Assembly (NCBI GenBank): GCA_031266315.1
Contig: JAISBG010000415.1
Coordinates: 1-8,689, forward strand
Source: Planctomycetaceae bacterium
GTDB taxonomy: Bacteria; Planctomycetota; Planctomycetia; Pirellulales; Thermoguttaceae
Direction of reading: 5' to 3'
DNA length: 8,689 nt
In this document: in pieces, positions 6,235-8,689 of the stretch
How positions within the stretch are numbered: position 1 is the first letter of the stretch
Layout of the letters: each line of letters opens with the position of its first letter
Program-made: the position numbers and the translations under genes
The notes under the pieces: model-generated
Told to the model about the DNA's origin: nothing
Databases searched by the model: none
What the model saw: the letters and a program-made list of their open reading frames with translations, nothing else

Positions 6235-6418
6235 TGAATTTAGTTATTCCCGTTTGAGTAATTTCAAATTTTTAATAAATTAAATAAATATCTAAATAAA
6301 TAACAGCATCATTTCGGATTGGGAAAAATCTCAATTCGTTTTATTTTAACAGATTTATGAACCGTGAAAAGTGGATAGTAAAATAGACAATTACGCAAAA
6401 AAGTAGCCTCAAAGAAGG
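6235..6418. other. AT-rich gap upstream of glgA
   Basis: No coding sequence. The stretch from about 6260 to 6305 is almost pure A/T and probably holds the glgA promoter on the minus strand, but I could not pick a convincing -35/-10 pair. AAGGAGG near 6414-6421 looks like a Shine-Dalgarno, but no start codon or reading frame follows it; it is the edge of the repeat unit. Confidence 0.4.
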
Positions 6419-6528
6419 AGGTGGGCAATCCGCCCGCTGGGCGGTTGCACCGGTTGACTCATTATTGACTCCAAAACAGTTGGCAATAGAGTTTGCCGTC
6501 GTTAATCTGGTTCCCTATCGGCGAAAAT
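6419..6528. repeat. Dispersed hairpin repeat, copy C1 (3'-truncated)
   Basis: This copy starts GGTGGGC and has the first hairpin at 6425-6448: GCAA and CCGCCC pair with TTGC and GGGCGG, with one bulged T and a GCT loop. TTGACTCATTATTGACTCC follows, then the small GGCAA/TTGCC hairpin (6482-6497) and GTCGTTAATCTGGTTCCC. It breaks off after TATCGGCGAAAAT, where the complete copies continue into the right-hand hairpins, and the next unit begins at once. Confidence 0.8.
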
Positions 6529-6671
6529 GGGTGGGCGATCCCTTCGCTGAAGGGTCGCGCCGGTTGACTCATTACTGACTCCAAAACGGAAAGCAACATA
6601 GTTTCCCTTGTTAATCTAATTCACTGTCGGCTAACGCCGACGCAACCTTTTAGCAAAAGGTTGCCTACCTT
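6529..6671. repeat. Dispersed hairpin repeat, complete copy C2
   Basis: This copy is in direct tandem with C1. GTGGGC at 6531-6536 and GCCTAC at 6663-6668 form the inverted ends. The left hairpin at 6535-6558 has GCGA and CCCTTC pairing with TCGC and GAAGGG, the same bulged T and GCT loop as C1. The middle hairpin GGAAA/TTTCC is at 6588-6606, GTCGGC/GCCGAC at 6626-6641, and the right hairpin at 6642-6664 (GCAACCTTTT with AAAAGGTTGC, loop AGC). Its length matches copy B to within 2 bp between the GTGGGC and GCC(C/T)AC ends. Confidence 0.85.
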
Positions 6672-6726
6672 GGGTTTACTTTACTTTGATTCTTCGTGAA
6701 CCGGATACAACGCTTTTTTTTTGCTC

Positions 6727-6755
6727 TTGGCAATATTATTGAAAATCGATATAAT
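6727..6755 (+). promoter_or_regulatory. Near-consensus sigma-70 promoter of the three-gene operon
   Basis: TTGGCA (6727-6732) and TATAAT (6750-6755) are exactly 17 bp apart. Transcription should begin near 6762, leaving a leader of about 80 nt before the TTG start at 6844. This argues against translation from the in-frame TTG at 6721, which lies upstream of the promoter. Confidence 0.7.
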
Positions 6756-6830
6756 TTTTGACGGTTTGGCTATTGGGAACCGAAAAAGTGTTCAGGGATT
6801 GTCTGCTTTGCTTTCTGGTAACAATGATTT

Positions 6831-6846
6831 GAGGAGTTTTTCTTTG
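6831..6846 (+). promoter_or_regulatory. Ribosome binding site fixing a TTG start
   Basis: GAGGAG at 6831-6836 is followed 7 nt later by TTG at 6844-6846, which is in frame with the downstream protein. No ATG is available near the N-terminus before the membrane segment. Confidence 0.7.
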
Positions 6847-7548
6847 ACGGAATCACAAACAAAATTGACATTTATCCATTTTTTACGGGCAGGTATTCTT
6901 TTAGCAACATTGATTGTTGTTCCGGCAATGGCGGTTTGTTGGAATATGATTCCTAAAGATTTTTGGGAAAACGATCAATATGATAAAAATGATCAAACGA
7001 CGTGGATTTCTTCTGCGTCGGAACAGTCCGAACAACCGGAAAATTCCCGTTCCGGCGAAGAGTTAACGGTTGAGTCGGTCGTCGAATTACCGGCAACATC
7101 TCCGCCGTTTCTTCTGTCGAGACCACAGGAAGATGTTCGCGGTCAAAACACCGCCATCAAAACAATGGGCGGAACAAACGACAAAACATCGGAACAACCA
7201 ATTCCTAATTCTTTCAACAATAAATCATCAATTACCTTAGCCGCAGAACCGTCCGAACAGATACAAAAAGAAAACTATTTTGCCGAACAACAAACAACGG
7301 AAATATTACCGCAACGGAATTTTCCGATACTTGAGAGCCAACTAAAACAACTTGGCGCAAAATATTACCGATTGGAAAAGTGGGGGAGTCGCGGTGAATT
7401 ATTCCGATTTTCCTGTTACGTTTCCCCTTCGGATTCGTATCAATATCAAAAATATTTTCAAGCGATTGATTCGGACGAACTTCGGGTTATGGAATCCGTG
7501 ATTGAAGAAATCAAACGCTGGAAAAAAACTGATCGTACCGGACTTTAA
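6844..7548 (+). CDS. Membrane-anchored protein with a conserved planctomycete-type C-terminal domain
   Basis: 234 residues from TTG 6844. Layout: a short cytoplasmic N-terminus (MTESQTKLTFIHFL), one membrane segment at about 15-37 (RAGILLATLIVVPAMAVCWNMI), a long Glu/Ser/Thr/Gln-rich linker with no predicted fold (about 45-155), and a compact C-terminal domain (about 160-230) reading LPQRNFPILESQLKQLGAKY, YRLEKWGSRGELFRFSCYV, then YFQAIDSDELRVMESVIEEIKRW. I recognise this last domain as one common in planctomycete hypothetical proteins; its function is unknown to me. Topology predicts the domain outside the cytoplasm if the segment is an uncleaved anchor. The promoter at 6727-6755 lies just upstream, and the DUF6978 gene starts 12 bp after the stop, so the three genes are probably one transcript. 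Whether this protein works with the two downstream is inference from spacing only. Confidence 0.75.
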   Translation: MTESQTKLTFIHFLRAGILLATLIVVPAMAVCWNMIPKDFWENDQYDKNDQTTWISSASEQSEQPENSRSGEELTVESVVELPATSPPFLLSRPQEDVRGQNTAIKTMGGTNDKTSEQPIPNSFNNKSSITLAAEPSEQIQKENYFAEQQTTEILPQRNFPILESQLKQLGAKYYRLEKWGSRGELFRFSCYVSPSDSYQYQKYFQAIDSDELRVMESVIEEIKRWKKTDRTGL

Positions 7549-7560
7549 TCACCTATAGAA

Positions 7561-8004
7561 ATGAAACAGAAATTGACGCAAGCCGAAGCCGATGCCTTAA
7601 TCCAAATGGAAAAATTTTATACCGGAACGGATATTTTTGATTTTCCGAGTATGGGCGGTTCTTTACGTATTCCGTTACATTCTGCCGATAAAAGGGAAGA
7701 CTTTACGTTAGACATTTCAAGAAATAAAATTGCCTTTGAAAGGAATAAATTGCAAACACGTGTAAGAAAAACAATTATTCTTGTGAGGATTGACATTGGC
7801 GGGCAGCCGCATCGTAACCCTGATGGAGAAGAAATCAACTGTCCCCATTTGCATTTGTATCGGGAAGGATTTGATGATAAATGGGCAATTTCGTTGCCAA
7901 GCGTTTTCATCGCTCCAAGTAATATTTTCCGAACGCTTAATGAATTTATGGATTATTGTAATATTATCACTAAACATTTTATTAGGAGGGATTTGTTCAT
8001 ATGA
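7561..8004 (+). CDS. DUF6978 family protein
   Basis: 147-residue soluble protein, apparently full length. Visible blocks are LTQAEADALIQMEKFY (5-20), FPSMGGSLRIPLHSADKREDFTLDISRNKI (27-57), a basic QTRVRKTIILVRIDIGG (66-82 or so), and the strongly conserved-looking HRNPDGEEINCPHLHLYREG (84-103), then DDKWAISLP and a closing FMDYCNIIT. I recognise this as DUF6978 from memory; no activity is known to me. His84, Cys94, His96 and His98 are close enough to form a metal or catalytic site, but that is inference. The start ATG 7561 matches the family N-terminus, though no strong Shine-Dalgarno precedes it, which suggests coupling to the gene 12 bp upstream. The stop overlaps the next start as ATGA (8001-8004). 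Confidence 0.8.
   Translation: MKQKLTQAEADALIQMEKFYTGTDIFDFPSMGGSLRIPLHSADKREDFTLDISRNKIAFERNKLQTRVRKTIILVRIDIGGQPHRNPDGEEINCPHLHLYREGFDDKWAISLPSVFIAPSNIFRTLNEFMDYCNIITKHFIRRDLFI
7984..8003 (+). promoter_or_regulatory. Ribosome binding site of the DUF1828/DUF1829 gene
   Basis: AGGAGGG at 7984-7990 lies 10 nt before ATG 8001, inside the last codons of the DUF6978 gene. Together with the ATGA overlap it indicates translational coupling of the pair. Confidence 0.8.
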
Positions 8005-8689
8005 TTGCCGGAGAAATCGAAAACCTCCTTCAAGAATATCACCGATGGCTGAAGGACAAAACAACTGTTAAGAAAATCGGTTCTGATTGGGCGGAAATTA
8101 CAACGCCTTACTTAGACCGCCATAATGACTGTTTGCAAATTTACGCAAAGAAAGACAGCGGCAATTTTATCTTAACTGATGACGGTTATATCATTAACGA
8201 TTTGTTGGATTCAGGATGTTCATTGGATAATCCGAAACGTAAAAAGATATTGAACACTACGCTTGCCGGTTTTGGTGTCCGATTAGAAAATGATACATTG
8301 ACGATTCACGCTTCCGCTGAGAACTTCGCAATAAAAAAGCATAACATTATTCAGGCAATGTTGGCGGTTAATGATATGTTTTATCTTGCCTCGCCGCATG
8401 TCGAGAATTTTTTCATTGAAGATGTTACACAATGGTTTGATGTTTCCGAAGTTCGTTATACTCCCAAAGTTAAATTTTCCGGTGCGAGCGGTTTTGACCA
8501 TTTGTTTGATTTTGTGATTCCTAAATCCAGCCGGTCAGGTGAACGGCTTGTGCAGGTATTATCGAATCCAAGTAAAGACCAAGTAGAATCGCTTGTTTTC
8601 AAGTGGCTTGATACGAAGGATACTCGTCCCAATGGTTCCCTGCTTTATACAATATTGAACGATATAGTCAAAGAAGTTCCGTCTTCAAT
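8001..8689 (+). CDS. DUF1828/DUF1829 protein (3' end beyond window)
   Basis: Open from ATG 8001 to the window edge: 229 codons plus two bases, no stop. Residues about 25-125 read as DUF1828: SDWAEITTPYLDRHNDCLQIY, then FILTDDGYIINDLLDSGCSL, a helical KRKKILNTTLAGFGVRLENDTLTI, and ending near MLAVNDM. Residues about 145-229 begin DUF1829: FDVSEVRYTPKVKFSGASGFDHLFDFVIP, then RLVQVLSNPSKDQVESLVFKWLDT. This two-domain order is the usual one for the family, and the missing part is probably only the last few tens of residues. No function is established to my knowledge. The tight coupling to DUF6978 suggests that the two proteins act together. No membrane segment or signal peptide is seen. Confidence 0.8.
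   Translation, partial: MIAGEIENLLQEYHRWLKDKTTVKKIGSDWAEITTPYLDRHNDCLQIYAKKDSGNFILTDDGYIINDLLDSGCSLDNPKRKKILNTTLAGFGVRLENDTLTIHASAENFAIKKHNIIQAMLAVNDMFYLASPHVENFFIEDVTQWFDVSEVRYTPKVKFSGASGFDHLFDFVIPKSSRSGERLVQVLSNPSKDQVESLVFKWLDTKDTRPNGSLLYTILNDIVKEVPSS

Noticed and set aside
6414..6421. AAGGAGG as a ribosome binding site
   Set aside because: No start codon or open frame follows; the bases are the border of a repeat unit.
6721..6843. N-terminal extension of the membrane-anchored protein from TTG 6721
   Set aside because: This start lies upstream of the TTGGCA/TATAAT promoter and has no ribosome binding site; GAGGAG at 6831 supports TTG 6844.

Overview
The window is a moderately AT-rich chromosomal segment, most likely from a member of the Planctomycetota. 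This placement is inference. It rests mainly on recognising two protein types I associate with that phylum: a secreted transglutaminase-like protein ending in a WFPCQVAGSYSFGGIP-type tail, and a membrane-anchored protein ending in a YYRLEKWGSRGELFRFSC-type domain. There is no rRNA, tRNA, CRISPR array, transposase or integrase. The segment reads as ordinary chromosome whose intergenic gaps have been colonised by structured repeats.

Layout. 1-58: the cut end of a dispersed hairpin repeat. 117-1644, plus strand: a good promoter overlapping a dyad, then a BlaI/MecI-type repressor and an M56 (BlaR1-like) membrane metallopeptidase that overlap by 8 bp. The peptidase has no penicillin-binding sensor domain and instead ends in a short four-cysteine tail containing CXXCH. 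1742-2677, plus: an exported DUF362 protein. 2678-3259: a gene-free gap with four 12-bp tandem units, a perfect 15-bp hairpin and a full copy of the hairpin repeat. 3260-4393, minus: a secreted transglutaminase-like protein. 4472-4685: a second, unrelated nested inverted-repeat element. 4759-6234, minus: glycogen synthase (glgA). 6235-6843: a gap with two more hairpin-repeat units in tandem and a near-consensus promoter. 6844-8689, plus: a three-gene operon of a membrane-anchored planctomycete-type protein, a DUF6978 protein and a DUF1828/DUF1829 protein that runs off the window.

How the genes fit together. The repressor and peptidase should form one signalling unit: the peptidase senses something outside the cytoplasm and inactivates the repressor, which probably controls its own promoter. 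The DUF362 gene 97 bp downstream may be co-transcribed or a target. glgA and the transglutaminase-like gene share a strand but are separated by a palindromic element and look independent. The last three genes are tightly packed (12-bp gap, then a 4-bp ATGA overlap) behind one promoter. The DUF6978 and DUF1828/1829 pair is the best candidate here for an undescribed two-protein system, because neither family has a function I know of.

The clearest unexplained signal is the dispersed repeat. Six hairpins at three sites keep the same geometry (10-bp stem, GCT/AGC trinucleotide loop, abutting GTGGGC or GCCCAC) while the stem sequence changes with compensating changes on both arms.
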